A DNA stretch of 64,000 nucleotides, taken from contig RSEE01000012.1 in assembly GCA_003971905.1 (NCBI GenBank), positions 62,001 through 126,000 on the forward strand. The letters run 5' to 3'. Below are positions 47,377-60,488 of the stretch, in pieces. The notes under the pieces are model-generated. The model did not search any database and was not told the DNA's origin. It saw only the letters and a program-made list of their open reading frames with translations. Each line of letters begins with the position of its first letter. The first letter of the stretch is position 1. A program made the position numbers and the translations under genes. This DNA is from Moniliella sp. 'wahieum' (Eukaryota > Basidiomycota > Moniliellomycetes > Moniliellales > Moniliellaceae).

Positions 47377-50300
47377 GGCGATGCGCGGGAGCGAGATGGT
47401 GGGGTTGGCGCGCCCCAACTCGCGTTCCACCGGGTTGGGCGTGGCTGGATGGGGGCATGGGCTCCGAACAGGCAGTCAGAATATAATCACCGCACCGCCA
47501 TGGTTGCTCCCTGAGCGGGGCACATGGGCAGTGTTGGGCCTGCTGGGGGGGGGGTCTCGGTTGCGTCACGCCAGTGCTGCGTTGGTTCGACAGCGGGCCA
47601 AAGCAGGCCAAGACGGGCCAACCAGCAGGCAAAAGCAGGGCGAGAGCAGGCCAACGCGGGAGCTCCTTGTCGCGTTGGCGTCGGTTGGACCGCAGCAAGC
47701 GGGCCCAACGCAGCTGCTAGTACTGAGTTGCTGAATGGAGACAGCGCCACCTCATCTCGATCAGAGCGCCATGATTCAGCCGGCTCTCGCTTGCTTCAGT
47801 TCTTCAAAATTAGCTCTAGCTTCAGCCTCAAGGCTTCTCAGTTCAGCGTCTCAGCCCCGCCCACACCGAACACCCCCCATACCCCAAGCCACACATGCCT
47901 AGAGCCAGCTCTTGCTCGCTGCCTTAGTAGCTTAGCATCCTCGCGTCTCGAAACCAAACAAAAGGGAGGAAGGGGTTCTTGGATGGTCCCTGGTACTTGG
48001 TGTTCTGTCGCATTCTGCTTGTTGGCAGCAGCCGAACGAGACACGGCTCTTAGTTTCTTCCTGGCTTTCCAAAGAAGGCGCCATGGTCCTCCTTTCGTGT
48101 ACCACCCTCCGGCACGCAGACATGGCCGCCTACCTCCCGGGGTTCCGCATCCTGTGCAGTGGTCCACTTCCAAACTCCATTCATGATCCTCTGAATGCTT
48201 CAGGTTCCATCACTCGGTAGTCACTAGTCAGTGCTACCCATCCCTCCCACCCCTCGTCCCACATCGAACATCCTCCTCCCCAGTCGGCTCGTTCTGGGGA
48301 TGTAGGTGCCAGTAAAATCGTACTAATCAAGCCAATCGTTGATAGGGCTGGCCAACAACAGACTCCAGAACAGCTCATCGCTCATCGCTTATCTCCGACC
48401 TCTCTTCCATCTTTTCTCGAGAACATGTGAACGTGTGAACGTTGTTGAACCGTCACGGTTTTCCCCCCTTGGGCGCGACCAAGTGACACGACCAGGTACG
48501 CATGTACCATGCACCATGCACTATGCACCATGCACGAGCAAGTATCCAAGTTTCCACTTGTTTCCACCCCTTCACCTCCGACTGTGAGGGTGTGGAGTGG
48601 TGCGCGAAGACACTACTGACTCAGTACTCATAGTCCACTACCAACAAAACTCAAAGGGCCCATTTTCCCACCAAAGCGCATTTCTTCAAGCGTCAATATT
48701 CGTCGCCCGCTGCGAGAGGCTCAGCACCTCAGCGCCTCAGCGCTCATGCTTGGCTCAGCGCCCATGGCTCACGGCTAGCTCAGGGCTCAGGCAGAAGGCC
48801 ATGGGGAGCAAGGCCACACAATTATACCCTATCGATGGGTTGGGAGGGGGCTGGGGCAGCTAGCTGTGAGCGCAGTGACTAGTGACTAGTGAGCGCCTAG
48901 TGAGCGAGCGCTGAGCCTATACGAGTGCGCTGTAACATGGAAGAGGTCAAACGATCCCCCTGGAGCAAGCCAACAGGACTACAGAAGCAAGAGTCGGAGT
49001 GGGGCGGCAGTGAGATATGAGACCCTGAGGCCTAAGGCCGGAGATGGCTGTTGTGGGGGTGGATGGGTGGATGTGTGCATTGGTCGAACGTGGAGGGATT
49101 GGGCAGGGCGGTTGCGCGCCGTTTTTTGACGGAGATCGAGAGCCAAGAGAAGCGAGCTGTGTTACTTGTTAACGTTTAACACGCATGGAGAAGTGAGAAG
49201 TGCGCTAGTGAGAGGGGAGCGAGGCTCACTGCGCTCACTAGCACTGACTGTCACTAGTGACTATAGTGAGGCCTGAGGCTCAGGCGCCAGTGTGCGGCCG
49301 CTGATGCACTGATGAGAAAGCTGGTTTTGGCGCAAGGGCATCCCAGCGGCACGGTGCACGGCATGCCCACCCCCCAGTGCGTGTGGGGATACTCGGCTAT
49401 AAGCGTGGGCGCGGGGGGGCGTAGAAGGCTCTGTAGAACGAGGACGAGGCGTAGGCTACGTGGGCTGGAATCTGCTGAGCTGGGCCAAGGGGTCCCTACG
49501 CCTGCTATTTCAAAGTGGCAAGCTGAAAGCCATCTGTCATCGACATATATGGAGGTTGGACCGCGGACAGTGGATACGGCGGCGCTGCTGAGTGCCTCTC
49601 AGTATCCAATACCCAGTACTCAGTCTGAGTACTCAGTGAGTACCCGTGTCAGTCTGTCACCGCGGCGCCCTGGTGTGTGGGTAGTACGTGTTGAGTATTA
49701 GTACACTGAGGCCACAGACTGAGGACTCAGACTGAGTGTATCGGCAAGGGGCGGGTGGGGGCCACGTGGCAGGGGAACTCGACTGGGCCACGTCCACCCC
49801 ATCCATTCCACGATGTTCGGATCACACACGAGGGAGCCGCTGTTCCAGAGAAGTCAGATGTCAGAGATCTCAAGATCTCAAGGGCCCAAACTTGAAGCTA
49901 GGTCCTGCCAGGACAGAACGAGGGAGGGGGAATGGGATCTTCGAGCACCGATTATCAGATAGCTTACGCTGCGCCGACCAACCACGACGACACGCGGGCC
50001 AGGGCCTCCCAGGGCCCAGGCCTGGCCACCAAGGGCAACGCATCCCATGCGTACTGCCTCCGACGTAAATGGTAATCTTCAACGCCAACATACTCCCCTT
50101 GTTCAATCGAACATTCGACCCAAGCGAGTCCGCGGAAGAGAAGCCACAAGAGGGGAGATGAGGTAGGATGGGACGGCGCGCACTGGGCGGGGGTTCGGAA
50201 TGGTTGATTGATCGATTAGCGGGGCGGTATGGATTGCGCGTTGCGTGGATGGGAGGTTGGATCTCAGCAAGCGCACCTGTATTCGGTTTGGCCCCTGAAT

Positions 50301-51553
50301 CCATTGGATACCGAGGTACTGATACTGAGTACTACTGAATACTGAATTGGGGTGCTGGGGCTTGCTGGCGCCTGGGCAGAATGCCAGGAGCAGCAGCTGC
50401 GGAAACAGGCCGAAGCAGGCAGAAGCGCAGTCGACGGCAATTGCTGTCAGATCCCAGATCCAGATCCAGATCCCAAATCGCAAGTTTCTGGTGCCTGGCC
50501 GAAGTTGCCGAGGCGTGTGGCCCCCTGCGGCTGCGCTGTTCTGCGATGCGCCTGGCACACACCGTGCGCGCTCCCCGGGCGCTCGTCACGCCCAGCACAC
50601 CGGGCACGGGGCACCGCGTTCTCGCACGCCATGCGGCTGGGCCACTGCCTCTGCTGGGGGCGGGGGTGGGGTAGCATCTAGGATAGGGCTGTAGGGTGCG
50701 AGGCGGGTGGGCGCAGGGAGTGCGCAGACTGGGCAGCTGTGGAGCAGTGCCAGTGAAAGGATCACCTGGCGGAGAATGCAGAATGGGTAATGAGGGTGTG
50801 TGGCGTGTGGTGGTGTGGGGTGTGTGCTCGGGTGCTGGGGGGCGCGGGAGGGCGCAGGCTGGGTCGGCGTGGGCTGCCTGGCAGGGCGCACGGCAGCAGC
50901 AGACACAGACTAACCACCTCCCGCTGCCCCACCCGCTACGTACCACACCCTTCCGCCGCCACATTCTGGCCAGGCCATCCAGCACCGCCTGCGACACCCC
51001 ACGGCGCCCGTGTGCGCACCTGCTCGGCCAGGCACGCCCCAGCGCCTCGGACCAGTCGCACAGTGCCGCTGTGCGGGTGCCCGCCCGCCAGGCACCGACA
51101 CGGGCGCCGTGCGAGGCGCCCCCCGCGGCAGGGCTTGGCAGACGGCCCAGTCCGGCCCCGCTCGCACTCGCTCGTGGCGGCATCAGCGGTCACCGCGTGC
51201 ACGCGTCACGCGTCATGCATCCCCATGCACCACGCCCACGGGCGGCGAGAGTGGGCGGGTGCGGGCCGGGCCGCTGCTGCTGCGAGCGGCTGGGCGGCTG
51301 CGGGCGACGCGGATGGCCTGGCCCAGCACAGCACGCGGCACGGCGCCAGTGGTGCGTGCGGGGCTTGGCGCCTGCACCCCGGCTGCCGCGGCCGGCATGC
51401 GCTGGTGCCCCTGCAGCTGGCTGGGCTTGCGCTTGGCGGAGCAAGTCGCGCTGGTCGCTGCTGGTCGCTGCCTCTCGCTGCTGCCCCGCTCCACTCGCTG
51501 GCAGGCGGCTGCCCAGGGTGTATATTCATTCGCCCCCTTGCGTCCCTTCCACC
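47377..51553. other. Long gene-poor spacer with short repeats
   Basis: More than 4 kb carry no gene I can support. Recurrent words include CAGGCCAA/CGGGCCAA (47590-47660), CATGCACCATGCAC (48505-48535), TGACTAGTGACTAGTGAG (48875-48892), CTCAGTCTGAGTACTCAGTGAG (49617-49640) and GCCTCAGCGC-type units (48720-48790). Frames at 50350-51550 are Pro/Arg/Ala-biased shadows on both strands. This stretch could contain small or non-coding genes that cannot be seen here. Confidence 0.4.
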
Positions 51554-53180
51554 ATGCCCAGCCCCGCCCTCGCTCCCGCTGCTCCCGTTGCTCCCGCTGC
51601 TCCCATTGCTCCCGTTGCCCCGCGCCCCGCCACCACCACCACCACCACCACCACCACCACCGCATCCGTAACCCTCCCGCCGCTGCCCTCCTTGCACGCC
51701 ACCCCCCTCAGCCACCCCTCTGCCCGCCCTTGCCCACCCTCCCCCCGCGCCCCCCGCTGCCTCGTGTCCTCGCCCCGCGGCCCCCCTCGCCCACCCTCTC
51801 CCTCTTCTCCGCTCGCACCCTCCCGCCCCCGCCGCTCTCCTGCGCCAGCGCTCCGCCCACCAGCTCGCCCTCCCTCCGCCCGCCCCCGCCCCCTCTTCTC
51901 TCTCCACCCCCCCCGTTGCCCTGCCCCCTAACCCGCAAACGCCATGCATCCACCCACTCGTCCAGCTCCTCGGTCGCTTCCTCCTTTGCCGACGAAATCC
52001 CTACCCCGGCGCGACGAAAAGGAAGATGTGATGGACGGTCACCAGGGAAAGAAGCGCCGCTGCGCTTCCCGACCCCAGGACGCCTCGGCTCCTACCAGCA
52101 CCTCTGCCCCTGCCCCTGCCCCTGCCCTGCCCTGCCCCTGCACTTGCCCCAACTCCCGCTCCTGTACCAGCTCCTGCCCACACCCACACTCACACCCACA
52201 CTCACATGTCGTCGTCGCTTCTGCTGCCAGCACCAACCCTCATCCGTCGGACATGGTGCCGAGCAAAAGTCCAGCCGCTCTGCCCGTTCCATCCCGCCCG
52301 TGCCCACCAACCGACGCACCTGTTGGACCGCCGACGGACGACGTGACCTTGGTCGAGTCGTACATGCAGAGCCAGTGCAACAACCCGCACGAAATGTCGC
52401 GCCACACGAGCAGTGTGTGGCGCAAGATTGTGCGAACGATTTTTGGTTCTTCCTTGGCCCCGAGCGACGAGCGGGAGGCGAGCGATTCCGCACGTCATAG
52501 GCTCAAAAAACTCAAGGCTATGCGGCTCAGATCCAACAGCTGCTCTACACGAAAGATAAGCTGTTTATCTGGGACCCGGTGCATTCGTGTTTACGCGTCA
52601 ATGTGGCTGCGGGACATAGCAACGAGACGACCTGGGCCAAGATTCGCAACCCACAAGTACGCAACCGTCTGATGAGTACCAGTACCCTTGGTTCTCCCGC
52701 TTGACCGTCACCAGCAGCGATTTGCCCCCGATTTTCTCCACCACTCTGGGACACGAGTACTTCCCCGCTTCCCAGCCTACCTTCCCCGTGCCTGCGTCGC
52801 GAGAACCTCAACGACCTCCCTCGCATGTGTCCACCTACTCTTCCCCATCTCCACCGGCGTGCCCCCTCCCGGCGACGACAGCCTTGGCGCGCACCAGCAG
52901 GACCTGACCTGCACCTGCACCTCGACCTGGGGCTCGACCTGGACCTGGACCTGCAACTGCCTCGCCGAGTAGCTTACCTACCACCCACGCCTCCGCACCC
53001 GGGGCGAGCGTACTACTTCCCACCCGCCCCGCGGGCGTGGGCGCTGCTCTGCCCCATACTTCGTCCAACCCCGCGCTGCGTGCGTGCCACACTGGCCACC
53101 TACCGGCCTACTTCCCATTGGTCGCGGTGGACCTGACCGCGCCTCTGCCCACCCCGAGCCCGCTCCCATGCACATGTCTG
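51554..53180 (+). CDS. Disordered hypothetical protein
   Basis: A gene probably starts near 51554 (MPSPALAPAAPVAPAAP), with a Pro/Ala/Thr-rich leader. Coding-like pieces follow in changing frames: RKRHASTHSSSSSVASSFAD near 51935, VTLVESYMQSQCNNPHEMSR near 52345, then a compact island AAQIQQLLYTKDKLFIWDPV and HSCLRVNVAAGHSNETTWAK at about 52520-52640. A Ser/Pro/Thr-rich tail reaches about 53180 (PAYFPLVAVDLTAPLPTPS). I do not recognise the family. The island looks folded and is the part to search with. Boundaries, introns and the stop are uncertain. Confidence 0.4.
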
Positions 53181-54164
53181 CGCGAGACGTGACCCGCGCC
53201 GGGGGGAACAGTTTCCCCCCCCTGCCCCACCTGCGTCGGACCAACAGCCACGGTCATACCAATAGCACCAGCCACAGTAATGGTCACGGCAACAGTACGG
53301 CAACAGTAACAGCAGTACTGATCCGTGGCACCATTCTGTGCTCTTGCCTCCGCACGCGTCGCCTCTGCCCGGCTCGGCGAGACGGTCGACCTTCGTTGCC
53401 CCCCGCTCGCACTCGGCTGCTCTGTCGTCGTCTACCCTTCCTATGGTCCTACGTGGGTCTAAGTACCGGCACGGAGCGCAGGGATCAGGAACGGTGTGCG
53501 GGGTTGCGCTGGCTCGGTTGGTTGGTCTTGGGGTGTTGGTGTTGGGTTTTTGTGGGGGTTGGTTCGTGTTACGTGTTACGTGTTGCGTGTTGCGTGTTGC
53601 TTGTTTGGTGTTTTGGGTTGTGTTGCGTGTTGCGTGTTTGGTTTGGGGGAGTGGGGGTCTTCTCTTCCTCGCTTTGTTGTTGGTTTGGTTTGGTTTGGTT
53701 CGGATCCCTCCCCCCTTTCCTTTTTCCTTTTTTTCTTTTTTCTGTTTCCTTTTTGTTCGTTGCGGTCCGCCGTCCGCCGTCCGTGCGTTACGCCGTCCGC
53801 TTTTTCGACCCGAGCCGGATCATTGATCCGATCCCATTCGATCCGTTGGCCCAATTGGACCCTTCCCCCTCCTCCTCCCTCCTCCCTGTCTCGCGTCTCG
53901 CGTCTTACGTCTCGCGTTTTTTGTCTCATCGTCTCTCTCCGTTGTACTACTGCCCCCCCCCCCCCCCCCACACTTGCGCACCCCACTGTCCCTTCCCACC
54001 CTCCTCTCTCTCTCTCTCTTCTCCTCCTCTCTCATCCTGTTGGTGTAACGTTGAACGGTGGTTCCGTTTGGACACTCGATTTCGATATCCCCAACTCTTT
54101 GGTTTGTTTGGCTTATTGGTTTAGATTATTGTTGGGTTGGGTGTGCTCGATGTAGTGTTGTGGC
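53181..54164. other. Low-complexity spacer, probably leader or trailer sequence
   Basis: It contains GTGTTACGTGTTGCGTGTTG units (53565-53640), a T/C-rich tract (53715-53755), CGTCTCGCGTC units (53890-53920) and a C run of about 18 (53947-53966). No gene is seen. Confidence 0.45.
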
Positions 54165-54579
54165 ATGGACCAGCCCGCTTCTGGTCGACATCAAAACCCG
54201 CATAGCATCCCGCATTCCATGCGCACGACGGGAGGCGCGCGAGCGACGCCGCAATCGTCCACTGCGGCTGTATCAGTGGGGGTGTATGGTTCTAATGGTA
54301 GTAGGCAGTGTGGAGTGTAGTAGTGTGTAGCGTTTCGATTCGATAGTGGTAGTGGTAGTGGAAGTAGTACTAGTAGTGTGGCTAGTGGAACCCGAGCAGA
54401 TTGAGAGCATGCGCACCGTCATCGATCATCTTTTCGACGCACGGCTTATGGCCGCCGAGGACGTTCAGCAGCTGCATGCCACACCGTATAATCTGCGTGC
54501 AAATGGCGTTTCGGTGCCGAATGATCCATGGTTGGGGCCCTGGCTCGAGTTACCACAGTCACTAGTCACTAGTCACTAG
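54165..54579 (+). CDS. Possible hypothetical gene or last exon
   Basis: An ATG at 54165 opens MDQPASGRHQNPHSIPHSMR followed by ATPQSSTAAVSVGVYGSNGS, a typical disordered fungal N-terminus. After a GTAGTA-rich stretch another frame gives MRTVIDHLFDARLMAAEDVQ and NGVSVPNDPWLGPWLEL to a TAG at about 54579. The second half looks helical and foldable. It could be a separate small gene or the end of the gene before it. The family is unknown. Confidence 0.25.
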
Positions 54580-55003
54580 TCATGCTCGCGCCTCACGGTT
54601 TGGTTGGCCGCATGCTATGGATTCAATATTCACGAGAGTAGTGTGGTGGTGGACTGAGTCCTGATAGAAGATACACGGGGAGATCGCACTCATCTCGCGT
54701 TCTGCATTTTGCATTCTGCATTCGGGGGTGTTTGGTTGGTTGGTGGATCGATCGATTGATTGATTGATTGATTCATTGAGGTTTGGTCTGTCCCCGCCCA
54801 AAAAGTCGCTCGCCCCACCAAAAAGTCGCTGCCTAGATGTGCACCACGGAGACGCAGTCACATGGAAAGTTGATGCCTGGGCGAGGTCTTATATGGGTCA
54901 TGTTCGACCTCTCCCCCCGTCGTTCTAGCTGATCCAGTCCGCCCACATACGCCCCACGAGGAGAAACAGGGAAGCGACGACGTTGCGAAACGGTAACTGC
55001 GCG

Positions 55004-57265
55004 TTAGTTGGCTGCCGACGCCTTGGACTTGGTAAGCCAGTGCCGGACAAATTCAATCTGTTCCGCATGGATTTGACGAATACGGGCCGGTTCCTTGTGC
55101 CGGTACGCGGGGGGAGACTGTTCTCGTCACAGTGGTGCCAGCACGAGGGGATCAACTTGAATGGTCGATCGAGCGTGTCGGAGCGCAGCCCGCCAAAGGC
55201 GTATACTCGTCCGAGTGGGCTGTGGCTGGGCGCCATGGGTCGACTGTACCGCGCCATGCACAAGTGCAAATAAGGGGATTCGGCAAGAAAGAAGCAAGCA
55301 GCAAAGAATAAAAGCAAAAAAGCAGCAAAGCAGCAAAGCAGTGAGTCAGCAAATCAGGCGCTAAGAGAGTGGTAGAGATAACTTGGTCTCGTTTTCCGGT
55401 CCCGAGTGAGGGGCGGTAAGGCGCGAACCAGGGCGCGAGGGCCGTAGAGCCTACGCCAGGTGTTCCCCTAGCACAGCAAGAGAGCAACGTACATTCTCCA
55501 TCGATGATGGCCAAGTTGTCCACCCAAGTCGAATCCACCCAGCGCATTGACTTCGGTCGTGTTGGGCGTCGAAGGCAAAGGTAAATACTTTGCCCGCTTT
55601 ATACACCGAGCACATATCCCGAACATAGTCCAGCGTCAAAAGCGACGATACTAGTTTCGGACCCGAGATGCGGCCCGTCTCAAATCCGACAGGGGCGGCG
55701 GCAGATAAAGTACCCCTGCGTCTGGCACTTGCCATCCCCACGACCACCATACACTCAAGTCACTTGGACCTTGGCTGGGCGTGCGAGTATGGGTTAGTAC
55801 CTACATCCATCCCACTGGCCTGAACGATCCCACCGATCCCAACGAGAGCAAAAAGGGGGTACGGGGTACGTACAACGAAGCAGGAACCGACGTTGCCAAG
55901 CACTGATCTGCCGCGGACCTTAGGTCGTCTTGTTTTGTTTGCTGGAACGCTGCCACGCACTCATCGGTATCGTGGTGGCGAGTGTAAGCGGCAAGGCGGT
56001 AAGTCTCCTTGGGCAGGTGCAGCCCGAACTCAGTCCCGTCCTGAGCAAGCGAACGGGACGATGGTGTGTCGGCCGCCAAGGCAGCGCAGAACCATCCCAG
56101 TACCGACCCGAGCTGACGACCGGGTCCCAGTTCAGGCCTTGGAAGTACCCCAGAGGCGAAGTGATCACATTGGCCAGATCCACCAGGTTCGTCAACCCGG
56201 GAACACCAAAGATGCGCAGCAACGCTTCCCGGTCCGAGCTGGTGTTGTGCCCAGTCAGGGGATCAAGAGCAAACCGGTGGCCTGCAACTCCTTCAACTTT
56301 GCTGGCCGGTAACGCGACGCGATCAAACCCTTCAATCGCAGCTTGTAGCGATTGCACACACGCCTGCTTGGCCCCCCGAGCAATGGGGAAAAAGTAAGGA
56401 TGGTAATCGGTCACCGCGGCCACCACGGCCGAACTGGCAATCGCACCGGTAAACAGTCCGGGTACAAGAGACGTAGTGGGCACTACGCTGGCCAGGGTAG
56501 CTACCGCCATACTGATCCAGGGCGTCTTGCCAGGCCCAGCAGTGATGTCTTCCTCGATCCCAGGTACTGGAGAAGACGCGCAAACCGGGCGCTGTCCTCC
56601 AAGGCAAGGGTGTTGTTGAGGAAACGCATGGCATCCGTGTCCCATGTATCACCAGGAGGAGAGATGGCACTACGGTTCGGGTAACTCGTGCCGTAGTACC
56701 GGTGTTCAGCACGATCGAGATCCCGTTTGTCTCGGCGGCGAGAATGTCGAGAATACCATGGTCCAAGTAGGGCAGTCGGTCCTCCCCATTCGCCCTCCCC
56801 GAGTCTAGCACATACACCACCGTCTTCGATCGCGCGGACGCTGCGACGGAGGCTTGTAGTGCTTCGTCGAGACCCAGTAGCGCTGCTCAAACGTCACGGC
56901 GTTGGAAGGATCGGCATGGTCAGCAGTTGGGTAAAAGTCTGGGCAGGATAAAGCTTGCGTAGCGTCGCCCGGTCCGGCCGCGGCACTATCTCAATCTCGT
57001 CTCCCACCAGACGCTCGTCACCCTCAGGCGCGAGACGGGTGGGTGGACAGCAAGGCTGTCGACGCCAAGGGCTAGCGCGGCGGCGCGCTGTGGTGGAAGG
57101 CGGTCAGACCAGGGATGGGGCGGGTGCGGCCGAGCGGGAAAGGGGCGGCGGCGGGCACATCGTCGGTAGCGGGGAAGACAAGCTGGGGCGCGCAGCGGCA
57201 ACAAGGGGGGCAGTGGCGACGGCGGAGGCGAGGCCGGCGGCGAGCCAGGCGGCAGAGACACGCAT
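55004..57265 (-). CDS. Secreted serine carboxypeptidase, family S28
   Basis: It should cleave proline-containing peptides outside the cell or in the vacuole. From ATG 57265 MRVSAAWLAAGLASAVATAP is a clear signal peptide. The minus strand then shows DFYPTADHADPSNAVTFEQR/YW, VVYVLDSGRANGEDRLPYLD, ILAAETNGISIVL, HRYYGTSYPNRS, LTLEDSARFARLLQY-like sequence, and the nucleophile motif GGSYPG (about 56500). LFTGAIASSAVVAAVTDYHP and YFQGLNWDPVVSSGRYWDG follow, with DYVRDMCSVYKAGKVFTFAF, TWVDNLAIIDG, DPWRPATAHSDEY and HHCDENSLPP (the Asp and His regions). The end is EQIEFVRHWLTKSK at TAA 55004-55006. At least two introns (near 55470 and 55800) and several base losses break the frame. Confidence 0.88.
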
Positions 57266-57843
57266 GGTGGTGGGACGCTTCCGCACGTCGCAGCAGCCCA
57301 TCGATCTTCCATCCAAGGCGCTTATCGCCTCGGCCCTTCGAGTCGGCTTGCACCGCCTACGCCAGCACGTGGCCGATCACGTGACCCAGCCCTCGACTCC
57401 TCTCGGATGTACATATGGAACGAGGCAGGCGTTGATGTGATGATGGATGGCTGGGCACATGGGGATGCAGGACCACATGGATTGCCAGTCCTTTTTATTC
57501 AGCGTCCACCCAGCAGCACCGTCGGGAACAAAGGCACGAGGGGACGTAGCATGGAAGGGGGGGTACAGGATTAAGAGAGAGCATGCGACAAAAATACAGA
57601 AAAACGGCCATGCAGGATGGCGCCTGTCATCGAAGAGACGCTTTACGACAACATGTGGTAGTGTGGATCATGGGCGCGAGCTGGGACAGGGACGTTTGAT
57701 CAAGCAGAGCTGATCCTACTGTTTTCCTAGGCGGCGAAGGAACCATCCAGGATACACGGGCTCGCTCTTGCCGGCGTCTTGGACCGACTGCCCGTGTGTT
57801 GGTCCCATGTCCCACTTGGCGGACGGGGGTAGTGAGGAGGAGA
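57266..57843. other. Intergenic between S28 peptidase and transporter genes
   Basis: It should contain the S28 promoter and the transporter 3' flank. No TATA box or gene was identified. Confidence 0.45.
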
Positions 57844-59576
57844 CTAGTTTCGGGGTGTAGAGGGTGGATGGACTGGGGAACGAATTGGCCTTCGTAGGCG
57901 GGTAGAGGCATGCAAAGCAATGGGTTGGGGTGGGTTGAGGTCGCATTCGTGCGACGATGGCACGTCGCACTGGGACGAAGAGAAAGCGCCTTCTTTGGCC
58001 GGGTTGGGATCGGAGGAAAGACCCCGTCGAAGACTGTAGCCCTTGATCCATGCACACGACACAAGCCCGACCACGACCAGAGGGGTATCCACAATCCAGA
58101 TGAGCCGAACTGCTAGGCTATATTCGTACTCGGCCTTGTGGGCCAGCGAAGGCGGCGACAAGGTGCGAAGGTAATGCACGTCGGCCAGTACACGGCCGGC
58201 GCATCGGGCGGTAAGCCTTCAATCGTCTTGGCGCGTCGGACCCAGTCGGAATTGAGGATCGCACCGCCAATCGCGATGCCCATCGTCGTCGACAATTCCC
58301 GCACGAAAAACATTGTTGCCAAGGTCGATCCAATCTCGGCCACTGGCATGCAGCGGAAAGGGCAATGATGGGTGTTTGGTACAAACAGCCGACGCCGAGA
58401 CCAAGGATCGCTGGAAATACTTCTTGCAGCGCCCGGCTCGTGGTGGAAGTCAAAATGCACATCAGGGCAAAACCCACGGTCATCAGACCAAACCCGATCC
58501 CCAGCATAAATCGGTAGGCACGCACTTTGGTGATAGCGTACCCAGCCACCGCTGAGACGAAGGAGGAGAACAGATCAAAAAGGGAGCGCGTACACACCTG
58601 ATAAGAGCGCGTCGGCCCCCGTGACAACTTGGTAAAAGTTGGGAAGGTAGTACGTTACGTTGATAAAGGTAATGCCGTGCATGACCACTTGTAGTAGGAC
58701 GAGAACGGTGGTGCGAGTGTGGAAGAGACGGCGTGCAACAATGGGCTGGCGAGTGGTCTTGGCATTCCAAAACGCAAACACGATCATCAGACATGCCCCG
58801 ACCACAATGGTCGCGATCGTCTCGGCCGTGTTCCATCCGTTTGTCTCGGCAGTGGAGAAACCGATGAGGAACAGAACCGCGCCACCACTGATGAGAAGAA
58901 GACCGGCAAAGTCAAATTCGCGTAGGAACTGGCGCCAAGGCATCACAGGCTTGGGGTTGAGCCGAAGAAAGAATACGAGCATGAACAAGGCAATACCACA
59001 AATTGGCAGGTTGATGTAGAAGCACCACCTCCAGCTCGCCCAGGTGGTCAACGCACCGCCCAGTAACGGTCCGGCGACACTCGCGATGCCCCAACACGCG
59101 CCAATCAAGCCCGAGTAACTGCCACGTTTTCGAGCGTGGTAATGTCTGCCAGGATGATTTGCGACAGGCTCGAGATGGCGCCCCTCCAAGACCTTGGACC
59201 GCACGGGCAACGATGAGCCAGCTAATGGTTTGGGCTGTGGCGGCAAGGGCGCTACCAAGCAGAAAGATGATTACCCCACCGTACATGATCGGCTTACGGC
59301 CAATCATATCGCTCAGTCGGCCGTACATGGGGTTGAGGGTGGTGGTGGCCAGCATGTAGGCGTAGCTACCCATCTGTCCAAACCCAGACTCTGGTCAGCG
59401 TCGGTCCTGCTGCTTCCCAACCCAAAGGGGACAGGGAGGGAGGGAGACAACCTACGAATAGTCTGCAGCGGTGGCGTGCAGCTCAGCTGCAATGGGGGCA
59501 GTGCAGGGGCGACGACGGACTGGTCCAGCGCTGCGGCAAAGACACAGAGCATCAAGGCGGAAAAGACAGCGGGCAT
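57844..59576 (-). CDS. MFS drug:H+ antiporter, DHA2 (14-TM) type
   Basis: It is a plasma- or vacuolar-membrane proton antiporter exporting drugs or metabolites; the substrate is unknown. From ATG 59576 [20 protein letters not shown] forms the first membrane segment with the DHA2 motif [13 protein letters not shown]. An intron near 59380-59455 is followed by [20 protein letters not shown] with MFS motif A ([11 protein letters not shown]). [69 protein letters not shown] and [20 protein letters not shown] follow, then [20 protein letters not shown] and [20 protein letters not shown] last segment, [20 protein letters not shown], precedes a hydrophilic tail ending at TAG 57844. Frame breaks occur near 58120, 58560 and 59140. 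Confidence 0.9.
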
Positions 59577-60488
59577 GTGTTGGCTGGAATGCTTTGCTCG
59601 GGTTCGAGCTGAAGCCAGTGGGGGCTCGTGTGTTGGTCCGGGGTGATTGTGGGTCGAGGGGAGGAATTAGGGGATGAGGGATCGGGGAGGGGCCAGGGGA
59701 GGGGCGGGAGGGATCATGGGAGGGATCAGGAGAGGGGCAAGGAGGGTGGCTGGGTGTGTGCTGGCTGAGGCTTTCCCCGGCCGTCGGAGAGGGAGGAGAG
59801 GGAGGGAGCATCGGAAGGCGTGGTGGCGAGATGGAGGGAGGGGGGGAGGGGGGGGTGGGCGGGGCGTGGGCGTGGGCGTGGGCATGGTGATGGTGATGGC
59901 GCAGAGAGTGGGTTGGGGGCCGAGGCGGGGGCGCGGCGCACATGAGCCGGCGTGGGGGGGGACAAACCCACGATGCGGTCGCAGAGATCTTTCCGATGGG
60001 AGTCGCTGGCAGACGATGATGATGATGATCATGATCATCTTGGATGATTGATCGATGGATGGACTTTTCTGATACAATCAGTCATGATCATTTTTCCTCA
60101 GCCACGGTGATGTCGATGATGCCTCCATTTATTCTCGTACAGCCTCAAACGCAAGCCCCCCTGCGACCAGGCAGCGATGGGCCGCTGGACGTACGTAGGT
60201 GATAGCCGGCTGCTGACTAGCGGACGAGTGCACGGTTGAGTACGTTGACCGAGGGGGGGTAAACGTTAAACGTTAACCCCTCTCGGTACTTGAAGCTTGA
60301 GAGTATCGCCCACTGCGGGGCCCCACGTCGGGCGCCATCTCCTTCCGCCCCAGGGCGGAACTGCGAGTGTGCCCTGGCGGGGCCTGGCAATGCACCGATG
60401 GGGTAGGTGGGCTGAAGCCGGCGGCTGAAGCGGTTAGACATGTGGACGCCCACGCGCTTCTCCCCTCCACCACCTCCTGTCTGCCCCC
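59577..60488. other. Divergent promoter region, transporter/phosphoglucomutase
   Basis: The left half is G-rich on the plus strand, with biased frames. ATGATGATGATCATGATCAT palindromes occur at 60017-60036 and AAACGTTAAACGTTAA at 60262-60278. No gene is seen. Confidence 0.45.

Noticed and set aside
50700-51550. Very long plus-strand frames upstream of the 51.5 kb gene
   Set aside because: They are Pro/Arg/Ala-biased, open in three frames and both strands at once, and lack motifs.
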